From the NCBI RefSeq assembly GCF_025860405.1, contig NZ_CP063785.1, positions 3,782,001 through 3,846,000 on the forward strand: a DNA stretch of 64,000 nucleotides. Reading direction: 5' to 3'. The position numbers and the translations under genes were made by a program. Shown here one piece after another: positions 1 through 8,503 of this stretch. This DNA is from Tolypothrix sp. PCC 7712 (GTDB lineage Bacteria; Cyanobacteriota; Cyanobacteriia; Cyanobacteriales; Nostocaceae). The notes beneath the pieces are model-generated. The model did no database searches and had not been told where the DNA came from. It worked only from the letters and a program-made list of their open reading frames with translations. How positions within the stretch are numbered: the stretch's first letter is position 1; each line of letters starts with the position of its first letter.

Positions 1-1
1 C

Positions 2-328
2 CGGCGAGGAATATGGGCGATCGCTTTTGTGACGGGTATCATCAGCAATGAGATTCAAGCTCAAATGTCGCGTCCGATGTTGAGTGTATTTATCCCCACT
101 ACTCCCAACCCCACCACCGGATGGTATGCGGTTGTTCCGGAAGATGAGGTGATAACCCTGTCCATGTCCATAGAAGATGCTTTTAAAATAGTGGTTTCTG
201 GTGGCATTGTTGCCCCTAATACACTGATAGCTATTTCTCAAGAGGACGTAACAGCCCTAGAAACCAAGTCACAAATGATTCCCTTGGCAGAAAATTCCCA
301 TCATTCGGAGAAAGTTACCAACAAATAG
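2..328 (+). CDS. DUF502 family membrane protein, C-terminal part
   Basis: The reading frame is open from the first bases of the window, so the gene starts upstream and only about 108 C-terminal residues are seen. The segment reads RRGIWAIAFVTG, then MLSVFIPTTPNPTTGW, then a stretch with IEDAFKIVVSGGIV, which I recognise as the conserved core of the DUF502 membrane protein family. The function of that family is unknown to me. The protein lies 94 bp upstream of nusB on the same strand and may share a transcript with it. A GTG at 29 is only an internal codon, because the conserved RRGIW segment lies before it. Family assignment is from recall of the motif. Confidence 0.8.
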   Translation, partial: RRGIWAIAFVTGIISNEIQAQMSRPMLSVFIPTTPNPTTGWYAVVPEDEVITLSMSIEDAFKIVVSGGIVAPNTLIAISQEDVTALETKSQMIPLAENSHHSEKVTNK

Positions 329-422
329 ATAATATGGTTGTCTGACTATAGCAAAATCTATAGACTCCTAATTCCGTTCTCCCTACTTTTATTCAGTCTT
401 AACTAACTCCAACTTACTTTAT

Positions 423-1052
423 ATGCAAGACCGTAAACCGCAGCAGCTGGCGCGTGAACTAGCGCTGTTAAGCCTCAGTCAGTTGCCTGTTAACCCGAAG
501 AAACTCACAGAAGAACAACTGCCTAAGTTAGTATTAGCGGCAGTACGTACCCTGAGATCGGAAGTCCAAGATAATTTGGATAATGCAGCAGGTGAACTAC
601 AACGCAGTCATGATCGCATTTTAACTAGTCAAACCCGTGCATCAGACTTGAATACTGCGCGGACAATGTTACAAGAAGCGATCGCAGCTACCCAAACCGC
701 CATCAATCAATTGGGTGCAGCCGTAGAGTTTCCCGAACTGATTCAACTCGCCAACCAAGATAAGAAAGTTAGCAGATACGCTATCGACATAGTCAAGACA
801 GTGACCGAGGAACGCAGTACCATCGACGAACATATTGCAACTGCGCTTGTAGATTGGCAAGTAACTCGCCTAGCTCAAATTGATCGAGATATTCTGAGAA
901 TTGCTGTTGCAGAAATGCTGTTTTTAGGCTTACCTGATAGTGTAGCTATCAATGAAGCTGTGGAATTAGCTAAACGCTACAGTGGAGACGATGGTCATCG
1001 GTTTATTAATGGCGTACTGCGCCGATTCACGGAGCAGAAAAAGACTGCATAG
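423..1052 (+). CDS. nusB: Transcription antitermination factor NusB
   Basis: 209 residues, longer than the usual 140-160 of NusB because of an N-terminal and central extension typical of cyanobacterial members. The C-terminal half carries the family signature: DWQVTRLAQIDRDILRIAVAEML, in overlapping parts, followed by VAINEAVELAKRYSGDDGHRFINGVL in pieces, matching the helical NusB fold. NusB with NusE (S10) binds boxA RNA and supports antitermination of rRNA operons. It sits 148 bp upstream of ftsY on the same strand. A hairpin lies in that gap, with arms at 1107-1114 and 1119-1127, but no T-tract follows, so I do not call it a terminator. Confidence 0.95.
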   Translation: MQDRKPQQLARELALLSLSQLPVNPKKLTEEQLPKLVLAAVRTLRSEVQDNLDNAAGELQRSHDRILTSQTRASDLNTARTMLQEAIAATQTAINQLGAAVEFPELIQLANQDKKVSRYAIDIVKTVTEERSTIDEHIATALVDWQVTRLAQIDRDILRIAVAEMLFLGLPDSVAINEAVELAKRYSGDDGHRFINGVLRRFTEQKKTA

Positions 1053-1200
1053 CGTTTTATTAGTGTTAAGTTTTGAGTTAAGGGTGAGATATGAGTAGTG
1101 ATTACTCTTGGCGGTTTTCCCACCAAGAAAATGTCAGGAATTCAATTACACTCATAACTTATAACTCTTACTGAAATTACAACTAATATCACTAGCTGCA

Positions 1201-2883
1201 ATGGTTTTTAATTGGTTCCGCCGTCAACATAACGATTCCTCTGATGTTCCCTCGCAACAACAGCAGGAAGAAACCCCTGCTGTTTTAGAACCCCAACCAG
1301 AACCAGCAGAAACTTCAACTACACCAGACACAGCGGCAGATTTGTTAGCTTTTGCGAAAGCCGCTTATAAAAATATTCAGCAAAAACAGCAATCTCCAGA
1401 GGCTGAAACTGCATCTGCTGCTGAGGCTGAAGTTGAAACTGCACCAGCAGCAGTTGCAGAAACAGCAGCAGGTGAATTAGATGCCACTGCGAGTGAGACA
1501 ATTACTGAGGAACCTGGGGCAGTTGCAGAAACTACGCAACCCTTAGAAACTGTTGAGGAAGTATCTAGTAACGATCAAGAAACTGTAGAGACTTCTATAG
1601 AAGAAATTGCTGCAACGCCAGATGTTGCTAGTCCAGAAGAATTAACAGTGAGTGCGGTAGAAACAACAACCACCGAAGAATCTGTTACTACCCCAGAAAC
1701 AGCACAACCAGCAGCAAACTTATCCTTCTTAGAACGGGCGGCGGCGGAACGACAAGCAAAGCAGGAAAGATTAATCGCCAGCGCGATTGAGGTACCAGAA
1801 CCGGAGATAGTACAGCCAGCGGCGACAACATCAACAACCCCCACTTCCGAAACAACATCAGAAATTCCCGGACTGGAATTTGATGAAGGTTTTGTCTGGT
1901 CAGCAGAAATCTTAGCAGCTCAAGGTAGACGGGCAGAAGATATTTCCCTAGAAGAAATTACCTGGCTGAAAAAGTTACGCCAAGGATTAGATAAAACCCG
2001 ACGCAATATTTTAAACCAACTGAAGGCGATCGTTGGTCAAGGGCCTCTGAACCAAGCAGCTGTAGGGGAAATTGAAGCATTACTCCTGCAAGCTGATGTG
2101 GGTGTAGAAGCGACAGATTTAATTATCAGTGCGCTACAGAAAAAATTACGCGAAGAAGTGACACCCCCAGAACAAGCGATCGCTTATCTGAAGCAAATTA
2201 TCCGGGATATGTTAGATAATCCCGTCCAGAAAAACTACAAACCCAGCTTTGCGCCAGAAAAAGACACCTTAAATATTTGGTTAATTACAGGTGTGAATGG
2301 TGCCGGTAAAACTACGACTATTGGTAAAATTGCCCACCTCGCCCAAAAATCTGGTTATAAATGCTTAATTGGTGCTGCTGATACCTTCCGGGCTGCGGCT
2401 GTAGAACAGGTAAAGGTTTGGGGAACCAGAAGCGGCGTAGAAGTGATTTCCAACCCAGGGAAAAATACAGATCCAGCCGCCGTGGTGTTTGATGCGATCG
2501 CCTCTGCCCAAGCGAGGGACACTGAATTACTGCTGGTTGATACCGCCGGGCGATTGCAAAATAAGAAGAATTTAATGGATGAACTCAGTAAAATTCGCCG
2601 CATTATCGACAAAAAAGCCCCTAATGCCAAAGTCGAATCACTGTTAGTTCTTGACTCTACTTTAGGTCAAAATGGCTTGCGGCAAGCTGAGGTCTTCTCC
2701 CAAGCAGCCCAACTTAGTGGTGTGGTGTTAACCAAACTGGATGGTACTGCAAAAGGCGGCGTGGCGCTGGCTGTGGTGCAGCAGTTGGGTTTACCCATTC
2801 GCTTTATTGGTGCTGGGGAAGGTATTGAAGACTTACGTCCCTTTTCTAGCTACGAGTTTGTCGAAGCACTCCTGGATGGCTGA
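1201..2883 (+). CDS. ftsY: Signal recognition particle receptor FtsY
   Basis: 560 residues. Residues 1 to about 225 form a low-complexity acidic A domain rich in Glu, Ala, Thr and Val, which in this family mediates membrane association and is poorly conserved. The NG GTPase domain follows. The P-loop GVNGAGKTTTIGK begins at residue 364, followed by DTFRAAAVEQ, LLVDTAGR and LTKLDGTAKGG, the G-motifs of SRP GTPases. It pairs with Ffh at the membrane during co-translational targeting. The Ala/Glu/Thr repeats of the A domain (bases 1380-1850) keep other frames open, so ORFs on the opposite strand there are shadows. Confidence 0.97.
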   Translation: MVFNWFRRQHNDSSDVPSQQQQEETPAVLEPQPEPAETSTTPDTAADLLAFAKAAYKNIQQKQQSPEAETASAAEAEVETAPAAVAETAAGELDATASETITEEPGAVAETTQPLETVEEVSSNDQETVETSIEEIAATPDVASPEELTVSAVETTTTEESVTTPETAQPAANLSFLERAAAERQAKQERLIASAIEVPEPEIVQPAATTSTTPTSETTSEIPGLEFDEGFVWSAEILAAQGRRAEDISLEEITWLKKLRQGLDKTRRNILNQLKAIVGQGPLNQAAVGEIEALLLQADVGVEATDLIISALQKKLREEVTPPEQAIAYLKQIIRDMLDNPVQKNYKPSFAPEKDTLNIWLITGVNGAGKTTTIGKIAHLAQKSGYKCLIGAADTFRAAAVEQVKVWGTRSGVEVISNPGKNTDPAAVVFDAIASAQARDTELLLVDTAGRLQNKKNLMDELSKIRRIIDKKAPNAKVESLLVLDSTLGQNGLRQAEVFSQAAQLSGVVLTKLDGTAKGGVALAVVQQLGLPIRFIGAGEGIEDLRPFSSYEFVEALLDG

Positions 2884-2955
2884 TTGATCATATGTCAGTT
2901 AGGATTTCTCTTGAGAAACTCATACAGCGTATTTCAGATGCATGAAGTACAAAGG

Positions 2956-2981
2956 TAGGGGCACAAAATTTTGTGCCCCTA
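2956..2981. repeat. 26-bp perfect palindrome after ftsY
   Basis: TAGGGGCACAAAA followed directly by its exact reverse complement TTTTGTGCCCCTA, 73 bp after the ftsY stop. It could fold into a hairpin at the end of the ftsY transcript, but no run of T follows. The GTAGGGGCAC sequence is also the inner arm of the ATACCAATT elements elsewhere in the window, so it may be a degraded mobile-repeat core rather than a terminator. Confidence 0.55.
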
Positions 2982-3073
2982 TATATTCAGGAATTAATTC
3001 TCAGTCCGAACAAATTCTGATCTACTGCGTAAATATGAAAAAATTGTTTTTTCCCACATTTGTGTAACCTTTG

Positions 3074-3260
3074 CTAGAATTCTACTCTAATGCTGCGTTT
3101 TGAACTTCCTCACGATGAAGTTACTAGTAGCATGACGATAGTCACTTGCCGCAGAGAAAACTCTGTTACCTTTTCAAGAGGTGACAGGCTGTCTATCCTT
3201 TAGGTTAGCTTCCAACCTAATTACAGTCTGACAAGTTTTCCTGACTTTTACAGGTGCTTG
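3074..3260 (+). ncRNA. Candidate structured noncoding RNA or long leader
   Basis: Four hairpins occur one after another: AACTTC (3103-3108) with GAAGTT (3117-3122); CAGAG (3152-3156) with CTCTG (3161-3165) around an AAAA loop; GTTACC (3165-3170) with GGTGAC (3180-3185, one wobble pair); TTAGGTT (3200-3206) with AACCTAA (3214-3220). CTGCG at 3092-3097 could pair with CGCAG near 3150 to close a multibranch. A TAGAAT box at 3075-3080 resembles a -10 element. I cannot match this to 6S, tmRNA, RNase P or any riboswitch I know. Boundaries are approximate and expression is inference. Confidence 0.3.
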
Positions 3261-4095
3261 AAAAAAAGTTTTAGGGTATTAGGGTGTAGAGGTTTTGAAA
3301 TTTTAATATTGAGATATCCTTAAACCCTCACCAGCAGAAAGTTTCGGGCATTTCTGTGCAAAGTTAGGCTCGTTTTTAGGCAAAGTAAGTACCCATAACC
3401 CTTTGCATAATTGCTCAGTCAACAGTACATTGTTGTCAGCAATCGGTAGAAACTCTTAAGGGTATTATCAGTCTCTACTTTTTATGAAGTCCACAATTAT
3501 TCTCTGTCCAAAATTTAAAGGTGTAAAATATGTTTATAAAAATACAAAATTCTGTCTCAGCCTTTAGTCTGAAAATTTGAGGGCTGATATTCTCAAAGGT
3601 GTGCGCTCGCCCAGGAATATTGCTTTTAGTAGTGCCTCTCAGCACAATCTATTTACATATTTTTAAATTGGGGATGGGTGCCATTTTCATGGTTCTTAAC
3701 CTCCAGATAGCCCCTCATACCCCCCAGACCTCAGACCCCTCACCCCTAAAAATCCCACTGGCGACGTAATATATTATTTTCGTCAAAAAGAATTTTTCTG
3801 TTGTCAGACATACTACCAAGTAATTAGCTTATGAAAAAATTACAATTTTGCTAGTGTCTGTCGGAAATTGCGGAGCTTAACGTTGTAGTTTATGAAGAAA
3901 AACACATTAGTTATAATTACTCTCTTTCATAAGAAATATAATCAGCAAATGCAATACTTAATATAATTAATGGCTTACGTCTTTCTACTCTTGCTAAAAT
4001 GACAAATCTTGCCCCAATATGGTTTAGCAATGCTCAAACCAAAGGATTGATTCAGTAATCTAAAAGTTTGCCTTTATTAAAATGTAATAATACCT

Positions 4096-5487
4096 GTGAT
4101 TGTGTCTCAACTGCCCTCTCAACCCACTGATAGTAATAATGGTGCGACAACGGATGTCACTCCAGTTGTTGCATTGAAAGAACTCGTGGCAAGGCTGCAC
4201 CGGGAACAGAACAAAATTCAGGATTTGTTAAGTTCTTTAGGATTTGCCCTCAGAAGTTTTAATAATTTAAATCAATTTTTGGAATTGATACCGCTGATGG
4301 CAACCAGAGTTACAGATGGGGATGGCAGCGCCCTATTTCTTTACAAACCAAATGGTCAAGTCAGATTAGAACAATTACACTGGCAAGACAGTGGTCAGCG
4401 TCGGAATATTCGTAAAGCTTTAGAAACAGCAACTAGTCAAATTACACTTTTACAAAATAGTGCCCCACTAGCAACCGCCACGGGAATGTTAGACGATCAG
4501 ATGCATCGTTATTTGGGGCCAGATGTACAAATATTTGGCACTGCTATTTTAGTGAAGCATACAGAAAGGGGATGGCTTTATGTTTTAAGCCGTGACCCTG
4601 AATATAGCTGGACAGAAACTAGACAAAAGTTAGTCCGGCTAGTTGCAGATCAAACTGCTGTGGCTATTGAAAACGATGAACTAGCAGTAGAACTAAGAAA
4701 GAAAGAACGTTTAGATCAAGAATTAGAAATTGGCGCAGAAATTCAACGCCGATTGCTACCACGCCAATGTCCTGCAATTCCTGGTGCTGCCTTAGCTGCA
4801 CGTTGTAAACCTGCTAATCGTGTGGGTGGAGATTACTACGATTTTATTGCTACCAATCAAAATCAAATTAATTCCAATCATACAAGTGGTTTAGAAACTG
4901 GTTCTTGGGGTTTAGTAATTGGGGATGTGATGGGGAAAGGAGTCCCTGCAGGCCTAATTATGACGATGATGCGAGGAATGCTGAGGGGAGAAGTATTACA
5001 CGGTAATTCTCCATCGCGGATCTTGCAAAATTTAAATAGAGTCATGTATGCGGATTTAGAAAATTCGCACCGTTTCGTGACGCTATTTTATTCAGAATAT
5101 AATCCCGAAACCCGAATTTTATCTTATAGTAATGCTGCACATAATCCGCCTTTATGGTGGCACGCAGCCACAAAAACTGTATCTCGGTTAGATACCTTGG
5201 GGATGCTGATTGGTTTAGATGCCAACAGCCAATATGAAGATGCCCAGGCACAATTAGAACCTGGAGATACGATTATTTATTATACAGATGGCTTAACAGA
5301 TGCCGCCGCCGCTGGAGGCGATCGCTTTGATGAAGAAAACTTCGTTGCTTCCTTCAGCGCTGCTTGTCGGTATTGTGATGGGCCAGAAGAAATAGTTGAT
5401 TATTTGTTTGACCAAGTTCAACAATTCATCGGTGATGAAAAACAAAATACTGATGACATGACTTTGGTTGTTTTACAAATAGAATAG
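4096..5487 (+). CDS. GAF domain PP2C (SpoIIE/RsbU-type) serine phosphatase
   Basis: 463 residues. An N-terminal GAF-like sensor spans about residues 55-200, with SALFLYKPNGQVR near its start and VADQTAVAIEN at its end, followed by a short coiled coil (ELRKKERLDQELEIGAEIQ). The PP2C/SpoIIE domain covers about 225-460 with NRVGGDYYDFI, IGDVMGKGVPAGL, NAAHNPPLWW, IYYTDGLTDA and DDMTLVVLQIE, giving the Asp residues that bind the two metal ions. RsbU-type phosphatases dephosphorylate anti-sigma-antagonist (STAS) proteins, but no partner gene is nearby. The GTG start at 4096 has no clear ribosome-binding site and another GTG lies two codons on, so the exact start is uncertain. Confidence 0.9.
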   Translation: MIVSQLPSQPTDSNNGATTDVTPVVALKELVARLHREQNKIQDLLSSLGFALRSFNNLNQFLELIPLMATRVTDGDGSALFLYKPNGQVRLEQLHWQDSGQRRNIRKALETATSQITLLQNSAPLATATGMLDDQMHRYLGPDVQIFGTAILVKHTERGWLYVLSRDPEYSWTETRQKLVRLVADQTAVAIENDELAVELRKKERLDQELEIGAEIQRRLLPRQCPAIPGAALAARCKPANRVGGDYYDFIATNQNQINSNHTSGLETGSWGLVIGDVMGKGVPAGLIMTMMRGMLRGEVLHGNSPSRILQNLNRVMYADLENSHRFVTLFYSEYNPETRILSYSNAAHNPPLWWHAATKTVSRLDTLGMLIGLDANSQYEDAQAQLEPGDTIIYYTDGLTDAAAAGGDRFDEENFVASFSAACRYCDGPEEIVDYLFDQVQQFIGDEKQNTDDMTLVVLQIE

Positions 5488-5504
5488 TCAACCCTTTGGG
5501 GGAA

Positions 5505-5534
5505 TTCAAAATTCAAAATTCAAAATTCAAAATT
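5505..5534. repeat. Tandem AATTCAA repeat
   Basis: Four copies of a 7-8 bp unit (AATTCAAA) directly after the phosphatase stop codon. Such short tandem heptamers are scattered through the intergenic DNA of this window and typical of filamentous cyanobacteria. Confidence 0.7.
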
Positions 5535-5638
5535 GAAGATACCAATGCGTAATTCTTGGCAAGCATTGCAGGAAGCAAATTTGCATAAATATACGTAATT
5601 TTATTTATATTTATAGTTTTATTTCATACTTTACTTTT

Positions 5639-5680
5639 CCCCTGCGGAGACGCTACGCGTAGCTTGCTTCCCCGCAGGGG
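5639..5680. repeat. Palindromic element with CCCCTGCGG arms
   Basis: Arms CCCCTGCGG (5639-5647) and CCGCAGGGG (5672-5680) enclose a core containing the palindrome GCTACGCGTAGC. Related GAGACGCTACGCG cores appear at about 15839 and 57770, so this is a dispersed palindromic repeat. It lies between two convergent genes and could also act as a hairpin for either transcript. Confidence 0.7.
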
Positions 5681-5794
5681 AATATACTTTAGTCTTTCAA
5701 GTTAAGCATTTACGCCAGATTTTGGCATAACCAAGCATGAAAATCTGTGTTTCCCATGCCCGATGCCCAATGCCCAATGCCCCATGTTTTTAAG

Positions 5795-6376
5795 TTAGTG
5801 TTGATGCACTCGTTCTAATAGCCATAGCGAAGCAACAGTACCAACAAAGTGAGCCGCAATGCCATTGATGTTTGCTACCGCTACAAAGACATCAAGGGCG
5901 CGGATAATTTTATAAGGGTCGGTGATGGCGACTCCGGGAGGTTGGGAGATAGATTTTGCCACTAATACGCCTAAAGTTGCACCAGCACCCAAAAGAGTTA
6001 AAAGTATGCCGATTAAAGCGGCGATCAGTCCCAGGCGAATTGCACTCACTGTATCTGCTTTGCTGGGATGTAGAGCCGGATTAGGATTTGCTAAACGCTT
6101 ACCTAGGCGTGTGTAACGAAAATTCCAATAGATGCTGAATAATAACACAATAATTCCAGCTGCAGCCCAAAATATGCCCATCCCAAGGCCTGCATTTGGT
6201 TGATCGCTAAAACCTCGGCCTGTCGCCGCAAACAACAAAGATAAGCCAGAAACCACAGCTAATCCCAACTGTACCCAGAAGGTAATCCAGCCTGTAAGAC
6301 GAAGAGTATTAGCGATTCCTTGAACTGCTGGTGCGAGCGATCGCGCTTCTGTTTCGGTTTGCATATTACTTGCCAT
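5795..6376 (-). CDS. DUF3611 family membrane protein
   Basis: 193 residues with four hydrophobic segments: about residues 28-50 (ITFWVQLGLAVVSGLSLLF), 66-88 (GMGIFWAAAGIIVLLFSIYW), 113-140 (IGILLTLLGAGATLGVLVA) and a weaker one at 160-188. The pattern with LTGWITFWVQ near the start and a TRLGKRL loop matches the cyanobacterial and plastid family DUF3611, of unknown function to me. The gene stands alone and is convergent with the GAF-PP2C gene. Confidence 0.8.
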   Translation of the reverse strand: MASNMQTETEARSLAPAVQGIANTLRLTGWITFWVQLGLAVVSGLSLLFAATGRGFSDQPNAGLGMGIFWAAAGIIVLLFSIYWNFRYTRLGKRLANPNPALHPSKADTVSAIRLGLIAALIGILLTLLGAGATLGVLVAKSISQPPGVAITDPYKIIRALDVFVAVANINGIAAHFVGTVASLWLLERVHQH

Positions 6377-6568
6377 TTCTCTGAAAAATTGTGCTGACTG
6401 TTGACTGAGTAGGGAGATTTAGCAGATAGATATATCCCTCCAATCACTAAGAATATTTCTCCCTCGCTATTTCATACCCCCATCCATAGACAGAAACACC
6501 TCAAAATCTGGGGGAATAAAATCGCAGTTAGTAGTGATCGGAAACCCTACAAGTGGCAGCAATAAACT

Positions 6569-6709
6569 ATGGCTAAACATCGGCAAAATCTTTACCAGAT
6601 TGCTCAACAAACCTTTGGCTACGATAGCTTACGTCCTGCACAACAAGAAGTGATAAAAGCAGTTCTTGAGGGACAAGATACTTTAGCTGTAATGACTAAT
6701 GATCAATGA
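6569..6709 (+). pseudogene. Remnant of a RecQ-family DNA helicase N-terminus
   Basis: A 46-codon frame from ATG at 6569 to TGA at 6709 reads QTFGYDSLRPAQQEVIKAVL and then EGQDTLAVMTND before stopping. This is the Q-motif region of RecQ helicases (FGYDSFRPGQ type), which should continue into the Walker A motif (AVMPTGSGKS). Here the match ends two residues before the P-loop. No downstream helicase sequence is visible, because the next feature is a gene on the opposite strand. I interpret it as the stump left by a deletion or insertion. Confidence 0.75.
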
Positions 6710-6741
6710 CAGCCTTTACCAGTTATCTTTAATGTACTGCT

Positions 6742-8397
6742 CTACTTAATTCGCAATAAACCTTTTAAAAAACTCATCAGATTTAAAGCTATTTCTTCTA
6801 ACCAAAGCATAATAGTATCGAGCCATTCTAGAATTTTTTCTAAGATATGCTTTTCATATTCAATTAGGGTGGCTTTAGTTTCTATCCAATCTGGCTGTGC
6901 TTCAACTTGGGTAGTTTGCTGATGCTGAGAAATTTCGCTTTTTTGACTAACACTGCTAGTTTGAGTTTTAGGTTGAGAAATAGAAGCAGCAGTTCGTTTA
7001 CTAGCAGTAACTTTGCTAGATTTTTTCTGAGTAGAAGTAAGATTTCGGGTAGGTTTTTCCTGTTGTACTAACCCAGCATCTTTTTGTGGTTGTTGTAAAA
7101 AGTTTTGATAACTCTTAACTAAATTTTTTGGTATAGTAGGTATTGCTGATGGATTGGCGGGTAAAGCAGGATTTGCTCCCGCAGAGGCTTTATAAGGTTC
7201 TACTACATCAGTTTCAGACTCACCAAATAAATCATCCCATGTCAACCAAGGGTCTGATGTAGAAACATCATTTACTACTGGATGATTTTTAGGCGATTTA
7301 GTAGGAAGATGGGGTAATTTTTTGCCGGGGAGTTGATTTCTCGTTTCTTTATTACCTAATTTTTTATCGCTACCAATACCAAAAAAGTAATTTATAGCCG
7401 CCGCTATCAAATCGGGAATATTTGGGTTTTGAGTTTCTAAACTATCAGCCGGGATTGTTAATTGTCCCCTAGCTGCTAGTTGTTCTTTACCGTAAAGAAA
7501 TATATTAAATTGAGTTTGAGCAACTTGAATAATTTCTTGGCTACGTTGTTGCATTGGTACTACTATATTTGATTCCCATTTGGCAACAACTTTATCTAAA
7601 AATGCTAACGCTTTTGGGGCATTTGGTAAAGCTTCTGGTGCTACTACATCTTCAATTACATCGCTAGAAGCCAAAGCTGGTATTTCTTCTGTTTGACCAC
7701 CAGTCAGCTTGGTTAATAAGCGTTCAATTTCTGGTAATAAATTAGCTTGTTTTTTGGTTTCTAATAAACGCCAGGTACGCCAATAGTTAGCAATTTCATT
7801 AATGATTAAATTTTCTAATTTTGCTTGCTGTTGCGGGGTTAAAATATCTAGAGATTCATTATCGGCAGTAATGAGTAATAAATTGCGATTTTCTAAATTT
7901 GTTGCAATTCCCTGCACCATTTGATACTGCGGTGAGGGGTTGAGACTGCCTGCTGGATTATCTAAAATAGTCAATGATTGCGAAAGATTAGAGTTATTGC
8001 TTGGTGAGGTGGGTAAGAATTGCAACCACAAAGATTCTAAAAAAACTAAGGGTTTTTTAGGTGTAGATATACTGTTTGAGGGTGTGGTTGTAGTTTCCGT
8101 AAATGGCAAATTTTTGACAGTCTCTAGTACATTCTGAATGGGGGTGTCAGCAGGTGGAGGAGTTTCGGCTTCTAACTGTAGTCTTGTTGGCGGTTCTTTA
8201 CTAGACAGAGTTCTCTCTGATGATTGATCTGGCTGCAAAAGCAGGTATATCGGGTAAAGTATTAGCTCAACACCCCATTTTGTGGCAACTTGTACATACC
8301 TAATGGTGTGTTCCAACTGTTCTGTCAACCGCCGAGATTGCTGGTGGACGAAGTTAAAAATTCTGCTTTGATAACGACCAGAGGAACCGGAAGACAT
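6742..8397 (-). CDS. Large hypothetical protein, cyanobacterial type
   Basis: 551 residues, not recognised. The N-terminal 55 residues are basic and amphipathic with a hydrophobic patch (WGVELILYPIYLLLQ), suggesting membrane contact. The middle (about 150-340) is a folded helical region with YRTWR-like and EKLENLI-type segments. Residues 365-500 are low-complexity, rich in Pro, Ser, Lys, Thr and Gln. The last 45 residues are again hydrophobic and helical (ILEWLDTIMLWLEEIALNLM). Codon use looks like that of the neighbours. It is divergent from the alpha-mannosidase gene with a gap of 106 bp, so a shared promoter region is likely. A peripheral membrane role is inference only. Confidence 0.75.
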   Translation of the reverse strand: MSSGSSGRYQSRIFNFVHQQSRRLTEQLEHTIRYVQVATKWGVELILYPIYLLLQPDQSSERTLSSKEPPTRLQLEAETPPPADTPIQNVLETVKNLPFTETTTTPSNSISTPKKPLVFLESLWLQFLPTSPSNNSNLSQSLTILDNPAGSLNPSPQYQMVQGIATNLENRNLLLITADNESLDILTPQQQAKLENLIINEIANYWRTWRLLETKKQANLLPEIERLLTKLTGGQTEEIPALASSDVIEDVVAPEALPNAPKALAFLDKVVAKWESNIVVPMQQRSQEIIQVAQTQFNIFLYGKEQLAARGQLTIPADSLETQNPNIPDLIAAAINYFFGIGSDKKLGNKETRNQLPGKKLPHLPTKSPKNHPVVNDVSTSDPWLTWDDLFGESETDVVEPYKASAGANPALPANPSAIPTIPKNLVKSYQNFLQQPQKDAGLVQQEKPTRNLTSTQKKSSKVTASKRTAASISQPKTQTSSVSQKSEISQHQQTTQVEAQPDWIETKATLIEYEKHILEKILEWLDTIMLWLEEIALNLMSFLKGLLRIK

Positions 8398-8503
8398 GAT
8401 AGTAATTTTTTAGTTAGAGCTTGATTGAGTTACGAGACTCCCACCGCACAGCCAAAAAAGAGAAATTGTTAATTATAGTCAGTGCCCTGATTTTAGCCAA
8501 AAT

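Larger units (their letters stand above)
2884..4095. other. 1.2-kb intergenic region with hairpins, no gene
   Basis: No convincing protein-coding frame. It holds a 26-bp perfect palindrome just after ftsY (2956-2981), a series of consecutive hairpins (about 3090-3220, described separately), and AT-rich sequence up to the GAF-PP2C gene. Part or all of it may be the long untranslated leader of that gene. Confidence 0.6.

Noticed and set aside
1319..2630. Minus-strand frames inside ftsY
   Set aside because: They are shadows of the Ala/Glu/Thr-rich A domain and of the GTPase domain of ftsY.
3074..3260. Known cyanobacterial RNA (6S, tmRNA, RNase P RNA or SRP RNA)
   Set aside because: The hairpins stand in a row and do not form the long rod of 6S RNA; none of the core motifs of the other RNAs is present.
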